DNA from: Bacteroidaceae bacterium
GTDB taxonomy: Bacteria > Bacteroidota > Bacteroidia > Bacteroidales > Bacteroidaceae
Assembly (NCBI GenBank): GCA_017453465.1
Contig: JAFTEV010000009.1
Span: forward strand, 1-34,791
Direction of reading: 5' to 3'
Length of the DNA stretch: 34,791 bases
Under the pieces are notes generated by a model that did no database searches, was not told the origin of the DNA, and was given only the letters and a program-made list of their open reading frames with translations. Made by a program: the position numbers and the translations under genes. Below, in pieces: positions 24,997 through 32,470 of this stretch (its first letter is position 1; every line of letters starts with the position of its first letter).

Positions 24997-25608
24997 ATGA
25001 TTGAAATAAAGAACACGCTGGTTTCAATGGACCTCTTCTCGGAATGTTTCTGTTGCGACCTGACAAAGTGCCACGGAATGTGCTGCGTGGAAGGCGATGC
25101 CGGTGCGCCCGTCGCACTGGAGGAGGTGGAGGAATTGGAACGGGCTTACGACGCGGTGAAGTCTGAGCTGCCGGCAAAGGCACAGCGCGAGGTGGAAGAG
25201 AACGGCGTGGTCTATCCCGACCGCGACGGCGAGCTGGTGACCAGCATTACAGGCGGAAAAGACTGTGTCTTCGTGCGATACGACAACATCACGACCGACG
25301 GCGGAAAGACTCGCGGACCGCGCTGTGCACTCTGCGCCATCGACGGAGCCTACAGGCAGGGACGCTTGCAGTGGCAAAAGCCCATCAGCTGCGCACTCTA
25401 CCCCGTCCGCATCAGCACAGTGGGCGGTGTGCCGGCACTGAACTACCACCGCTGGGACATCTGCCGCCCGGCGGTCGAACTGGGACGGCGGCTCCAGCTG
25501 CCACTCTACCAGTTCCTCCGCGAACCGCTCATCCGCCGCTTCGGACAGGACTGGTGGGACGAGTGCCACCTGGTCTATGGCGAACTCCGAAAGGCCGGAT
25601 ACCTTTAG
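24997..25608 (+). CDS. DUF3109 family cysteine-rich protein
   Basis: This 203-residue protein has conserved Cys clusters: C17, C19, C20, C25, C29 and C30 in ECFCCDLTKCHGMCC, then CALCAIDGAY, ISCALYPV and DICRPA. This pattern is that of DUF3109, related to putative zinc/iron-chelating YkgJ-like domains. Metal binding is likely but no reaction is known. It follows the transporter closely and is probably cotranscribed with it. A strong terminator lies 12 nt after its stop. Confidence 0.9.
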   Translation: MIEIKNTLVSMDLFSECFCCDLTKCHGMCCVEGDAGAPVALEEVEELERAYDAVKSELPAKAQREVEENGVVYPDRDGELVTSITGGKDCVFVRYDNITTDGGKTRGPRCALCAIDGAYRQGRLQWQKPISCALYPVRISTVGGVPALNYHRWDICRPAVELGRRLQLPLYQFLREPLIRRFGQDWWDECHLVYGELRKAGYL

Positions 25609-25620
25609 AAAGCCCCATCG

Positions 25621-25665
25621 GGGAGGGCCTGCAAGCCGACGAAACTTGCAGGCCCTCCCTTTTTT
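25621..25665 (+). terminator. Strong intrinsic terminator
   Basis: Gggagggcctgcaag (25621-25635) and cttgcaggccctccc (25645-25659) are perfect 15-bp complements around a 9-nt loop, followed by six T at 25660-25665. It ends the transporter/DUF3109 transcript. Confidence 0.93.
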
Positions 25666-25805
25666 GTGCCCTCCCGATTCGGCCTCCCCCAGCCGAGCAT
25701 GAGGGCACAGACACCGCCCACTGCGGGCTGGCTCGCCCAGCCATGCAAGGGAATACTGCCCACTGCAAGGTACAAACTCTGCCGCACCGCGCACCCAACG
25801 CTGCG

Positions 25806-25923
25806 GCATAGGCAAAAGTTCTATAAATCATTGTTTGATTCTTAAGAATCAAACAATGATTTACAAGAATCACACAATGATTTACAAGAATCACACAATG
25901 ATTCTTAGAATTATTGCCTATGC
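25806..25923. mobile_element. MITE-like element with about 38-bp terminal inverted repeats
   Basis: The ends gcataggcaa (25806-25815) and ttgcctatgc (25914-25923) are perfect complements, and the match continues inward with few mismatches for about 38 bp. Within it lies a 40-bp perfect palindrome at 25824-25863 with no loop, centred at gattctt/aagaatc. A 21-bp tandem direct repeat (caatgatttacaagaatcaca at 25854-25874 and 25875-25895) follows. It carries no ORF. I found no clear target-site duplication. Its outer motif resembles that of the element at 2083-2118. Confidence 0.65.
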
Positions 25924-25969
25924 GAATGAAAAAAGTGCGCAATCGCTTGGATTTTTGAAGAAAAGTTCG

Positions 25970-25978
25970 TAACTTTGC
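25970..25978 (+). promoter_or_regulatory. Bacteroidetes -7 promoter box for the HU-like gene
   Basis: TAACTTTGC is an exact match, with TTGG at 25947-25950 as a possible -33 element. The start would be near 25985, about 66 nt before the ATG. The MITE-like element ends 47 bp upstream. Confidence 0.65.
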
Positions 25979-26050
25979 AAAGCAGTTTCGGCACAGGGAC
26001 ACAGGTGCGAAACTGCGGGAAAAACACGTTGGGCTATACATTATTATATT

Positions 26051-26701
26051 ATGGCAGAATACATCAAACAGGAAATTAGCGAGCAGCTGGGCAATGGCCA
26101 GCTGACACAGCGGGCTTACTACAGGCTGAAGACCTATAGCAACTTCTCGATGGACCAGTTTGTCAGCTTCATGGTGAACAACCAGGGGCTGAAGGAGAGC
26201 GAAGTGCGCAGCGTCATCGTGGGCATGGCGCACGAGGTGGCAAAGATTCTGGCCCTGGGCCACACGGTGACCATCGACGGGCTGGGCACGTTCCGCACCT
26301 CGCTGGGCGTGGTGGACGACAAGGAGGTGGAGGGCTTCCCCCCGGAGGACGAGCACAGGCGCAACGCGCAGAGCGTGGGGGTGAAGAACGTGCTGTTCAA
26401 GGCCGACAAGCGGTTTGTGAGCCGTGTGAACGGGCGCATCAACCTGGAGCGCGGCGAGGACAGCCGCATCAGCCGCCCGCAGAGCACACGCGAGGAGCGG
26501 CTGGCCATGCTGCACGGCTACCTCGACAAGGAAGCCTTCGTCACCATAGCCCGCTACATGGCCCTGACGGGACTGAACCGCAGCGCGGCCACTCGCGAAC
26601 TGCGCAGCTTCTGTGAAGACGCGACCACGGGCATCGCCACGCAGGGCCGCCACTCGCACAAAGTGTATGTGCGCCGCACGAATGAAGAGACCGAGGACTG
26701 A
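26051..26701 (+). CDS. HU-family-related DNA-binding protein
   Basis: This 216-residue protein has an HU-like fold in residues about 1-130: MAEYIKQEISEQLGNGQLTQRAYYRLKTYSNFSMDQFVSFM, the helical arm, and GHTVTIDGLGTFRTSLG, the beta-arm base found in HU/IHF (G.GTF). A C-terminal extension of about 85 residues (RPQSTREERLAMLHGYLDKEAFVTIARYMALTGLNRSAATRELR) looks like a second helical, possibly winged, DNA-binding module. Bacteroidetes carry many such HU-related proteins. It probably shapes chromosome structure or a local site. GGGGCA/TGCCCC after the stop (26714-26729) forms a small hairpin. Confidence 0.85.
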   Translation: MAEYIKQEISEQLGNGQLTQRAYYRLKTYSNFSMDQFVSFMVNNQGLKESEVRSVIVGMAHEVAKILALGHTVTIDGLGTFRTSLGVVDDKEVEGFPPEDEHRRNAQSVGVKNVLFKADKRFVSRVNGRINLERGEDSRISRPQSTREERLAMLHGYLDKEAFVTIARYMALTGLNRSAATRELRSFCEDATTGIATQGRHSHKVYVRRTNEETED

Positions 26702-26789
26702 CGTCGCAGCGGCGGGGCAGCTGTGCCCCACCCCCTGCGGGCGGAGTCCCCTTTCATATTTTAACAACAACTAATACCTTTATTGACTT

Positions 26790-27197
26790 ATGGCTTACAA
26801 AATCATCGACATTGAGGGCGTTGGCGAGGTTTACGCCGAAAAGCTCATCGCCGCAGGCATCACCAAAGTGGACGAACTGCTGGAGAAGTGTGCAGCTCCC
26901 GCTGGACGCAAGGCACTGGCCGAAGAGACTGGCATCGCGGAGAAACTCATCCTGAAGTGGACCAACCATGCAGACCTGTTCCGCATCAGCGGCGTTGGCC
27001 CGCAGTTTGCCGAACTGCTGGAGGCTGCCGGCGTTGACACCGTGAAGGAGCTGAAGCACCGTGTGGCCGAGAATTTGCAGAAGAAGCTGGAGGAGGTGAA
27101 CGCACAGAAGAACCTCTGCAACCGAGTGCCTGCCGTCAGCGAAGTGCAGAAGATGATTGACCAGGCTAAGGAGCTGCCGCCCACAATGACCTACTAA
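26790..27197 (+). CDS. DUF4332 helix-hairpin-helix protein
   Basis: This 135-residue protein contains two helix-hairpin-helix-like units: IIDIEGVGEVYAEKLIAAGITKVDELLEK and LFRISGVGPQFAELLEAAGVDTVKELKHR, the DUF4332 pattern. Such folds usually bind DNA or nucleic-acid backbones non-specifically. The ATG follows the HU-like gene by 88 nt, so the two may share a transcript. A hairpin at 27242-27278 closes the unit. Confidence 0.88.
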   Translation: MAYKIIDIEGVGEVYAEKLIAAGITKVDELLEKCAAPAGRKALAEETGIAEKLILKWTNHADLFRISGVGPQFAELLEAAGVDTVKELKHRVAENLQKKLEEVNAQKNLCNRVPAVSEVQKMIDQAKELPPTMTY

Positions 27198-27241
27198 GGC
27201 GGGGCGGCTTCCGCTCGGCACTGCGCCGGGAGCCAACCAGA

Positions 27242-27278
27242 AAGCGTGGCAGTCTGCATCGTGCAGGCTGCCACGCTT
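27242..27278. other. Long stable hairpin after the DUF4332 gene
   Basis: Aagcgtggcag (27242-27252) pairs with ctgccacgctt (27268-27278). The stem continues through one wobble to ctgca/tgcag around the loop tcg, 17 bp in total. There is no following T-run, so it may be a processing or stabilising structure, or a Rho-independent end with a weak tail. Confidence 0.55.
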
Positions 27279-27369
27279 CGTTAGGGGGCGAATGAGACCG
27301 ATTTGCTTAAAATGTGTTAATTCCATAAAATCTCTGGCGAAAGATTTGGAGCGAATGGGAGAAAAGCAC

Positions 27370-27378
27370 TAATTTTGC
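27370..27378 (+). promoter_or_regulatory. Bacteroidetes -7 promoter box upstream of the AAA+ locus
   Basis: TAATTTTGC is an exact match. A start near 27385 gives a leader of about 430 nt before the AAA+ ATG at 27816, but only about 33 nt before the small ORF at 27418, so the small ORF may be the first cistron. Confidence 0.6.
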
Positions 27379-27417
27379 AGCGAAAACAAAATTTTAGGAT
27401 TACAAAACCACATTTTA

Positions 27418-27519
27418 ATGAGAACAGTCAATAAGCGAATATGCCGATGCAGAATAACGCTGCTGAAGACGAAGCCCACAGGAGGCAGTCGTTTCGTGCG
27501 CTATTCCATTGATTCGTGA
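27418..27519 (+). CDS. Possible 33-residue basic small protein or leader peptide
   Basis: ATG at 27418 opens MRTVNKRICRCRITLLKTKP and ends at TGA 27517-27519. The product is strongly basic (Arg/Lys-rich) with two Cys. Its distance from the promoter is normal for a first gene. No Shine-Dalgarno is visible, as is common here. A second short frame starts at 27523. Both could be chance. The rest of the stretch to 27815 shows small hairpins (cctgc/gcagg near 27670) but no gene. Confidence 0.3.
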   Translation: MRTVNKRICRCRITLLKTKPTGGSRFVRYSIDS

Positions 27520-27815
27520 TTGATGAAAAGCGTTTATTGGTTGTTCTTTGACATATTGATACTTATGCGTTTTGTAGTGAGTTTCCCTCTCTGACATTAT
27601 TGTCCCCACACGCTACTTTCCCGATAGGGCATGCTGCGGCATAGCCCCATGTGATTCCCTGCGCTCTACCCTGCCCTGCAGCAGGCCGTAAGAGCCTTAT
27701 TCTCTTTAAGTAACATTCATACAACATCTATGCAACAGTGTTCTCAATCTCTCTCATTTTAGTTCTCAATTTACAGATTTCTTACATCAACATTATTATT
27801 CAAAATTCTTTCAAC

Positions 27816-28997
27816 ATGAACAACACTGCTAACACATCCAGCCAACTCTCATTCAACTTTGTTCCCGATACCAACGAAACTCCCGCTACAGACGAAGACG
27901 ACTTTGACACTCAGGAATTCGAGCAGATGCTTGAAGAATACATGAAGAACGAACACATCAACGACGACGAAGACACAGAGGCCCCCGACGACGACGGAGA
28001 ATACCTTGACATCGACTTCGGTGGAGGCGCTGGCATCATTGACACAGACGACAACTTTGGCGAAGAGTTCCTCACCGACGAGCCCGACCTGCCCGAAGAC
28101 GAGTTCATGGTGGGCGGCGGCAACACCGTCAAAGTGGAAATCCTGCCACCCATCGACAATCCGCGAGAAGAACTGAACCGACTCATCGGCTGCAAGGAAA
28201 TCAAGAACCGCATCGACCAGCTCATCTTCCTCTCGCGCTACAACAAGATGATTCGCAACGAGGACCCCAAGGCCAAGCAACACGCGCTCTCGCTCCACGG
28301 ACTCTTCATCGGCAGGCCCGGCACAGGCAAGACCACCGTCTGTAAAATCTATGGCTCCCTGCTCCGGAAGGCGGGCATCCTCAGCCGAGGACACGTGGTC
28401 GTGGCCGGGCGCAGCACCTTCATCGGCAACTGCTGGGGTGACGAGGAGAAAGCCGTAAAGGCTCTCATCGAGAAGGCACAGGGCGGCGTGCTGATGATAG
28501 ACGAAGCCTACCAGCTCAACAGCAATCACCAGAGCGACCCCGGCAAAATGGTCATCCCCATGTTCATGGAAGCCCTGGCCGACGAAAAGAAGCGCGACTT
28601 CGCCGTCATCCTCTGCGGCTACAAGGACGAAATTGACAGCCTCATCGCCCTCAATCCCGGACTGCCCTCGCGCTTCCCCAATGTCTTCGAGTTTCCCGAA
28701 TTTAGCTTCGGCGAACTGCTCGACATCACGCGGATGCGCATTAAGGAATATGGCTACCACTTCACGCCCAACGCCTGGGCCAAGTACAAGGCCGTGCTCG
28801 CCCAGGCCTACGCCGTGCGCAACGCCAAGACCTGGGGCAACGCCCGCTACGTGGCCAACCTGCTGGAGCGCATCTACATGAACCACGCCAACCGCTGCGT
28901 GCGCAACCAGACCCGTGGCCCGCGCCTCTTCACCATCACGCAGGCCGACATCCAGCCCTTCGACCCGCCGAAGGCACCCAAGCGGATGGGCTTCTAA
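27816..28997 (+). CDS. CbbX/SpoVK-like AAA+ ATPase with acidic N-terminus
   Basis: This 393-residue protein has a highly acidic, probably disordered start (residues 20-100: many Asp/Glu, such as NDDEDTEAPDDDGEYLDIDF). A single AAA+ module follows. Walker A is GRPGTGKTT at 166-174, and Walker B is GGVLMIDEAY (Asp239, Glu240). The sensor region is VILCGYKDE, and the arginine-finger motif is NPGLPSRF. These match the CbbX/CfxQ/SpoVK-like clade, which remodels protein complexes. I placed the start at 27816; the upstream in-frame ATG at 27738 would add a non-conserved hydrophobic stretch. The target is unknown. The 51-residue membrane protein downstream is a candidate partner. Confidence 0.85.
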   Translation: MNNTANTSSQLSFNFVPDTNETPATDEDDFDTQEFEQMLEEYMKNEHINDDEDTEAPDDDGEYLDIDFGGGAGIIDTDDNFGEEFLTDEPDLPEDEFMVGGGNTVKVEILPPIDNPREELNRLIGCKEIKNRIDQLIFLSRYNKMIRNEDPKAKQHALSLHGLFIGRPGTGKTTVCKIYGSLLRKAGILSRGHVVVAGRSTFIGNCWGDEEKAVKALIEKAQGGVLMIDEAYQLNSNHQSDPGKMVIPMFMEALADEKKRDFAVILCGYKDEIDSLIALNPGLPSRFPNVFEFPEFSFGELLDITRMRIKEYGYHFTPNAWAKYKAVLAQAYAVRNAKTWGNARYVANLLERIYMNHANRCVRNQTRGPRLFTITQADIQPFDPPKAPKRMGF

Positions 28998-29004
28998 CAC
29001 ACAG

Positions 29005-29061
29005 GCAGAGCGCCGGGAGGCTTCGTGGCTCACGGGCCACCATGTCCTCCCGACGCTCTGC
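29005..29061 (+). other. Long hairpin between the AAA+ gene and the small membrane protein
   Basis: Gcagagcg (29005-29012) and cgctctgc (29054-29061) pair, then cgggagg with cctcccg, then gtggc with gccac around a short loop. There is no T-run after it. It would sit between two cistrons and could tune the relative expression of the two proteins. Confidence 0.6.
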
Positions 29062-29108
29062 GCAGTGCTTTCCTTCTAAATTCTTAAACCTCTTAAAACC
29101 CGATTTCC

Positions 29109-29264
29109 ATGGAAAAACTTAAGTCCAAAATCCAGTCAAAACTGGAAAATACCGAAGCCAAATTCATCACCAACCACTTCGTCGCCTTCGGCTACTTGCT
29201 CATCACCCTGCTCGCCTTCTCTGCGCTGTTCAACAAAGTCTTTGGGAAGAAAGGAAGAAGTTAA
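29109..29264 (+). CDS. Small single-pass membrane protein, 51 residues
   Basis: ATG at 29109 to TAA at 29262-29264 encodes MEKLKSKIQSKLENTEAKFI, then a membrane helix (about residues 22-43, VAFGYLLITLLAFSALF) and a basic end (NKVFGKKGRS). The amphipathic charged N-terminus, clear helix and positive tail are good signs of a genuine gene, with the basic end on the cytoplasmic side. It lies 111 nt after the AAA+ gene with a hairpin between. I do not recognise a family. A membrane anchor for the AAA+ protein is a fair guess and only that. Confidence 0.6.
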   Translation: MEKLKSKIQSKLENTEAKFITNHFVAFGYLLITLLAFSALFNKVFGKKGRS

Positions 29265-29400
29265 AAGTGAAAAAGTGAAGAGTGAACCTTTAGCTCGACG
29301 AAGTCAAAAGTGAAAAATCTAAGTTACTAAGGCTAAACGCAGCCTCATGGTAGTTAAACTGAAATTTAGATTCTTCACTTTTTACTCTTCACTTTTCACT
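29265..29400. repeat. AGTGAAA-type palindromic repeat, copy 1
   Basis: The edges are heptamers AGTGAAA/AGTGAAG (29266-29285) and inverted counterparts (29373-29400). The core 29310-29378 is 58/69 identical, without gaps, to the reverse complement of 30868-30936. The core is itself palindromic (aatctaag with a matching aatttagatt). It lies 42 bp before the stop of the envelope protein gene. Confidence 0.8.
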
Positions 29401-29442
29401 AAAAACATTCACTTTTCACTCCCCCAAGCCTCGCACTACAGG

Positions 29443-30744
29443 CTACATCTGCAAGCACCACTTTGCCTGGTCGGTAAGATAAGGCTCCAGCTTCTCGTAA
29501 GGCACAGTGAAGTGGAACGTTCCAGCGGCAAAGCAACAAATACTGTAGGGCTGGAAGGAGAAGACCACTCCGTCTGGGCCAAGGCCAAGGTCCACAGAGA
29601 TGTACCGGGCAGTGAGATTGCCGTTCTCGTCCTTTTCAAGGAAATAGCGGCGCGCTTCCTTGGTGCTCAACTTGCCCTTCGATTCGACAAAGTGCGGGTC
29701 GTTCTTTGCTGTACTGACGATAAGTCCCCAGACCTTGCTCCTGCTCTGCGGCAGGAACAGGTAATCCCAATCTATTTCCTGTTCGTGTACAGGGTCGTAG
29801 GAAATCAACATTTCCACATAGAACCCGTGTATACCTCCCTCATAGTTGTGAGCATACTTCTGGTAGGTCACAAACCGCTCCGTAGAAACCACAGCCCGCA
29901 TGTCGATGTCGCAAAACAGGGCCGGCATAAAATCGTTATCTTCATACTCAGCGTGTTTTGACCGAAAATAGCGGTTGGCAAAATGACGTGCCGCCGCGCT
30001 GTGTTTGTTTACATCGCCCTGAAACTGCGTCTTGCGGGTCTGGGGGAGCTTTGTGTCGAAAACTTCCACGTTGGGGTCGGTGGTTGTGTCAATGACATCC
30101 AGGAGCCACGACTTGATTTGCGAGCTGCCCGGCAATGTGTCCGAAGGGAAATCCACACAAAATCCGAACATGATACTGCTGTTGGCCTTGTCGTAGATGT
30201 CACGCCTGTACCTTGTAAACGAAGGCAGTTGCTGGGAAAGAAGCCCCAAGCGATAGATGGTTTTCGGCTTGGCAAAGTCCACCGTCACAGTTTTGGCCAC
30301 CGTGCGAACCTGAAACTTTGTCTTCGACAGCGGTCGTGCCACCAGCGTCGGGTCTTCAACCAGCGCCTTGTATTTGTCGAAGATAATAATCGTGCGGGCA
30401 TAGCCGTCGTTGGCAAAGAAATAGGGCTTGCCCTTTGCGCAGCACAACGTGTCGGCCATCCAATCGGTCGAGTCGAGCAAAGCTGCCACACGCGGCGGAA
30501 TCTCGATGGGCACATAGCTCGACTCCTCCCTGACGGTGTCTGGTTTGGACTCTTCCTTGCTCTCAAAATGTTCAGAAAGCAACGAGTCCTCAGATGCTTC
30601 CTTTTCAGCCGCCAACACACTCGCAGTCTTTTCTGCCTTTGCCGTTTTTCGCTGCCCATTGGCATGACAATTCAGTACACAGGCTCCGCAAATGCAACCG
30701 CACAGGAGCACCGCCAAAGCCACTGACATACACTTCTTTTCCAT
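29443..30744 (-). CDS. Envelope protein with C-terminal DUF3298-like domain
   Basis: This 433-residue protein has a hydrophobic N-terminus with several Cys (MEKKCMSVALAVLLCGCICGACVL), either a signal peptide or a lipobox at LLCGC or ICGAC. A Lys/Glu/Ser-rich linker follows at 32-75. The C-terminal part, from NYEGGIHGFYVEMLISYDP onward, matches the DUF3298/RsiV-type domain, with YISVDLGLGPDGVVFSFQPYSICCFAAGTFHFTVPYEKLEPYL at the end. That domain is found in PdaC-type deacetylases and anti-sigma factor RsiV, and may bind peptidoglycan or lysozyme. No deacetylase domain is present here. The gene stands alone between two inverted repeat copies. Confidence 0.75.
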   Translation of the reverse strand: MEKKCMSVALAVLLCGCICGACVLNCHANGQRKTAKAEKTASVLAAEKEASEDSLLSEHFESKEESKPDTVREESSYVPIEIPPRVAALLDSTDWMADTLCCAKGKPYFFANDGYARTIIIFDKYKALVEDPTLVARPLSKTKFQVRTVAKTVTVDFAKPKTIYRLGLLSQQLPSFTRYRRDIYDKANSSIMFGFCVDFPSDTLPGSSQIKSWLLDVIDTTTDPNVEVFDTKLPQTRKTQFQGDVNKHSAAARHFANRYFRSKHAEYEDNDFMPALFCDIDMRAVVSTERFVTYQKYAHNYEGGIHGFYVEMLISYDPVHEQEIDWDYLFLPQSRSKVWGLIVSTAKNDPHFVESKGKLSTKEARRYFLEKDENGNLTARYISVDLGLGPDGVVFSFQPYSICCFAAGTFHFTVPYEKLEPYLTDQAKWCLQM

Positions 30745-30842
30745 TTCCTTTTTCTTTTAGAGTTTGCAATCAATCTTCTGTTTCGCACATAAAGAGGATG
30801 ATTTCTCCTCGTTTCTATCAGAAGAAGAAGAAAAAGGAAGGT

Positions 30843-30958
30843 TAAAAGTAAAAGTGAAAAGTGAAGAGTGAAAAATCTGAATTTCAGTTTAGCCTGCATT
30901 AGGCTACGCTTAGCCCCAGTAACTTAGATTTTTCACTATTCACTCTTCACTTTTCACT
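30843..30958. repeat. AGTGAAA-type palindromic repeat, copy 2 (inverted)
   Basis: It has the same architecture as the copy at 29265-29400 but in the opposite orientation; core 30868-30936. The two copies bracket the DUF3298-type gene, with about 1.5 kb between them. The heptamer edges (aaaagtgaag and cttcactttt) resemble those of the 20653-20735 palindrome. Confidence 0.8.
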
Positions 30959-30979
30959 AAAAAATCCGTATGGCATTTT

Positions 30980-32266
30980 TTAAAGTCCATAGAACTGCGT
31001 GAAAGCCTTCACACAATAGGCGTGGTCGGCCACACTGCCCGTTTCGCGGCAACTGTGCATGGCGAGGATGGGATTGCCCATGTCAACACCGCGCAGGGGT
31101 ATGGACGAGGCGAGAATATTGCCGAGCGTGCTGCCGCCAGCCACATCGCTGTGGTTGACAAAGCGTTGGCAGGGCACTCCGGCTTCGCGGCAAATCTCTG
31201 CAAAGATGGCTGCCGAGACTGCATCGCTGGCATACTTCTGTGCGGCATTGAACTTGATGACGGGGCCGCCGCCCAAGACGGGATGGTTCGTGGGGTCGTA
31301 CTTGTCGCTGTAGTTGGGATGCCAGGCGTGGGCATTGTCTGCCGACACCATGAAACTGCGCTCCACAGCCTGATAGAATGCTTCCTCTGTGCCGCTCTGA
31401 GCCTGGGCAATGCGTTTCAGAATGGTGGCGAGGAACGGACTGCCAGCACCCTGCTTGGTCTGCGAACCCGTCTCTTCGTTGTCGAAGATGGCCAGCACCT
31501 GGGTCGTGGCCGTCTGGGGCGCAGCGAGCAGTGCCTCCAAACCTGCAAAACACATGGAGAGGTCGTCCAGTCGGCCTGAAGAAATGAACTCGTTGTGCAC
31601 ACCGAAAGTGCAGGCAGGCGTGGCATCGGCCAAGTAGAGGTCGAAGTCGAGGATATCGGTTGATTGGATGGCGAGTTCGTCACAGATGACGCGCAACAGC
31701 AGATTGCCTTTCTCCAGCTCGTCCTGGATAATGCCCAAGATGGGGAGCACGTCCTTCTGTCGGCTCAGCTTCACACCGTCGTTCACTTCGCGATTGAAAT
31801 GGATGGCCAGATTGCTGATTTGCAGCAGCGGACGCTTGATGTACAGGAGCAGTGTCTTTGGGTTCATGGGGTCCAGCCCCCTGACGATGACACGGCCAGC
31901 AAGGGTGAGCGGACGGTCGAACCACGTGGACATGATGGGGCCGCCATAGACCTCGGTGTTCAGCTTCACAATGCCGCCTTCCCCGTCCATTTCCGCATTG
32001 GGCTTGATGCGAAATGTCGGCGAATCGCAATGGGCACAAATCATGCGGAAGCCCACTTCGGCCATCGGCCTCTGCCCTATCCGGAAGGCATAGACCGAAG
32101 AGTCGTTCTTCGTTACATACAGTTCGTCACCAGCCTGGACGGAACCCAACGGCATTCGCGGGTCTATCTGCCGATAGCCAGCACGGTCCAGCTCTCCACA
32201 CAAATTCTTCACCGCAAGGAAATTCACCGGTGAAGCATCAAGAAAATTCAGCAAACGGTTAATCAT
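30980..32266 (-). CDS. apeB: M18-family aspartyl aminopeptidase
   Basis: This 428-residue metallopeptidase removes N-terminal acidic residues from peptides. Zinc ligands and catalytic residues visible in order are His79 (ICAHCDSPT), Asp234 or 235 (GRLDDLSMC), Glu264 and Glu265 (FDNEETGS), Asp310 (SADNAHAWHP) and His404 (LAMHSCRETG). GGGPVIKFNAAQKYASD is also typical. I used the ATG at 32266 (MINRLLNFL); an upstream in-frame ATG at 32329 would add 21 residues without family support. No clear promoter box is visible. The enzyme acts in the cytoplasm in peptide turnover. Confidence 0.92.
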   Translation of the reverse strand: MINRLLNFLDASPVNFLAVKNLCGELDRAGYRQIDPRMPLGSVQAGDELYVTKNDSSVYAFRIGQRPMAEVGFRMICAHCDSPTFRIKPNAEMDGEGGIVKLNTEVYGGPIMSTWFDRPLTLAGRVIVRGLDPMNPKTLLLYIKRPLLQISNLAIHFNREVNDGVKLSRQKDVLPILGIIQDELEKGNLLLRVICDELAIQSTDILDFDLYLADATPACTFGVHNEFISSGRLDDLSMCFAGLEALLAAPQTATTQVLAIFDNEETGSQTKQGAGSPFLATILKRIAQAQSGTEEAFYQAVERSFMVSADNAHAWHPNYSDKYDPTNHPVLGGGPVIKFNAAQKYASDAVSAAIFAEICREAGVPCQRFVNHSDVAGGSTLGNILASSIPLRGVDMGNPILAMHSCRETGSVADHAYCVKAFTQFYGL

Positions 32267-32470
32267 AGTCTTGTTATGTTTTTCTATTTCTAAAGTTACT
32301 GACGACCTTGCCACCATCTTTTTGCTCATGGGGTCGATAGTCGCAAGTATCTGACTATTTGAGAGTTTCTTTTCAGTAATTACAACAAATTCTCAAAGAG
32401 CTTTATCTGATTGAACTTTGTCATACCCTCCTTATATTTAAGCATCCTGTTTGAAATAGTATATGTAAAA

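Noticed and set aside
25529-26770. Minus-strand frame with NHCVILVNHCVILV repeats
   Set aside because: The repeats are simply the 21-bp DNA repeat of the palindromic element read as codons, and the frame overlaps the HU-like gene.
27849-29033. Minus-strand open frame of 394 codons over the AAA+ gene
   Set aside because: It overlaps the Walker-motif-containing AAA+ gene completely and its translation is low in structure.
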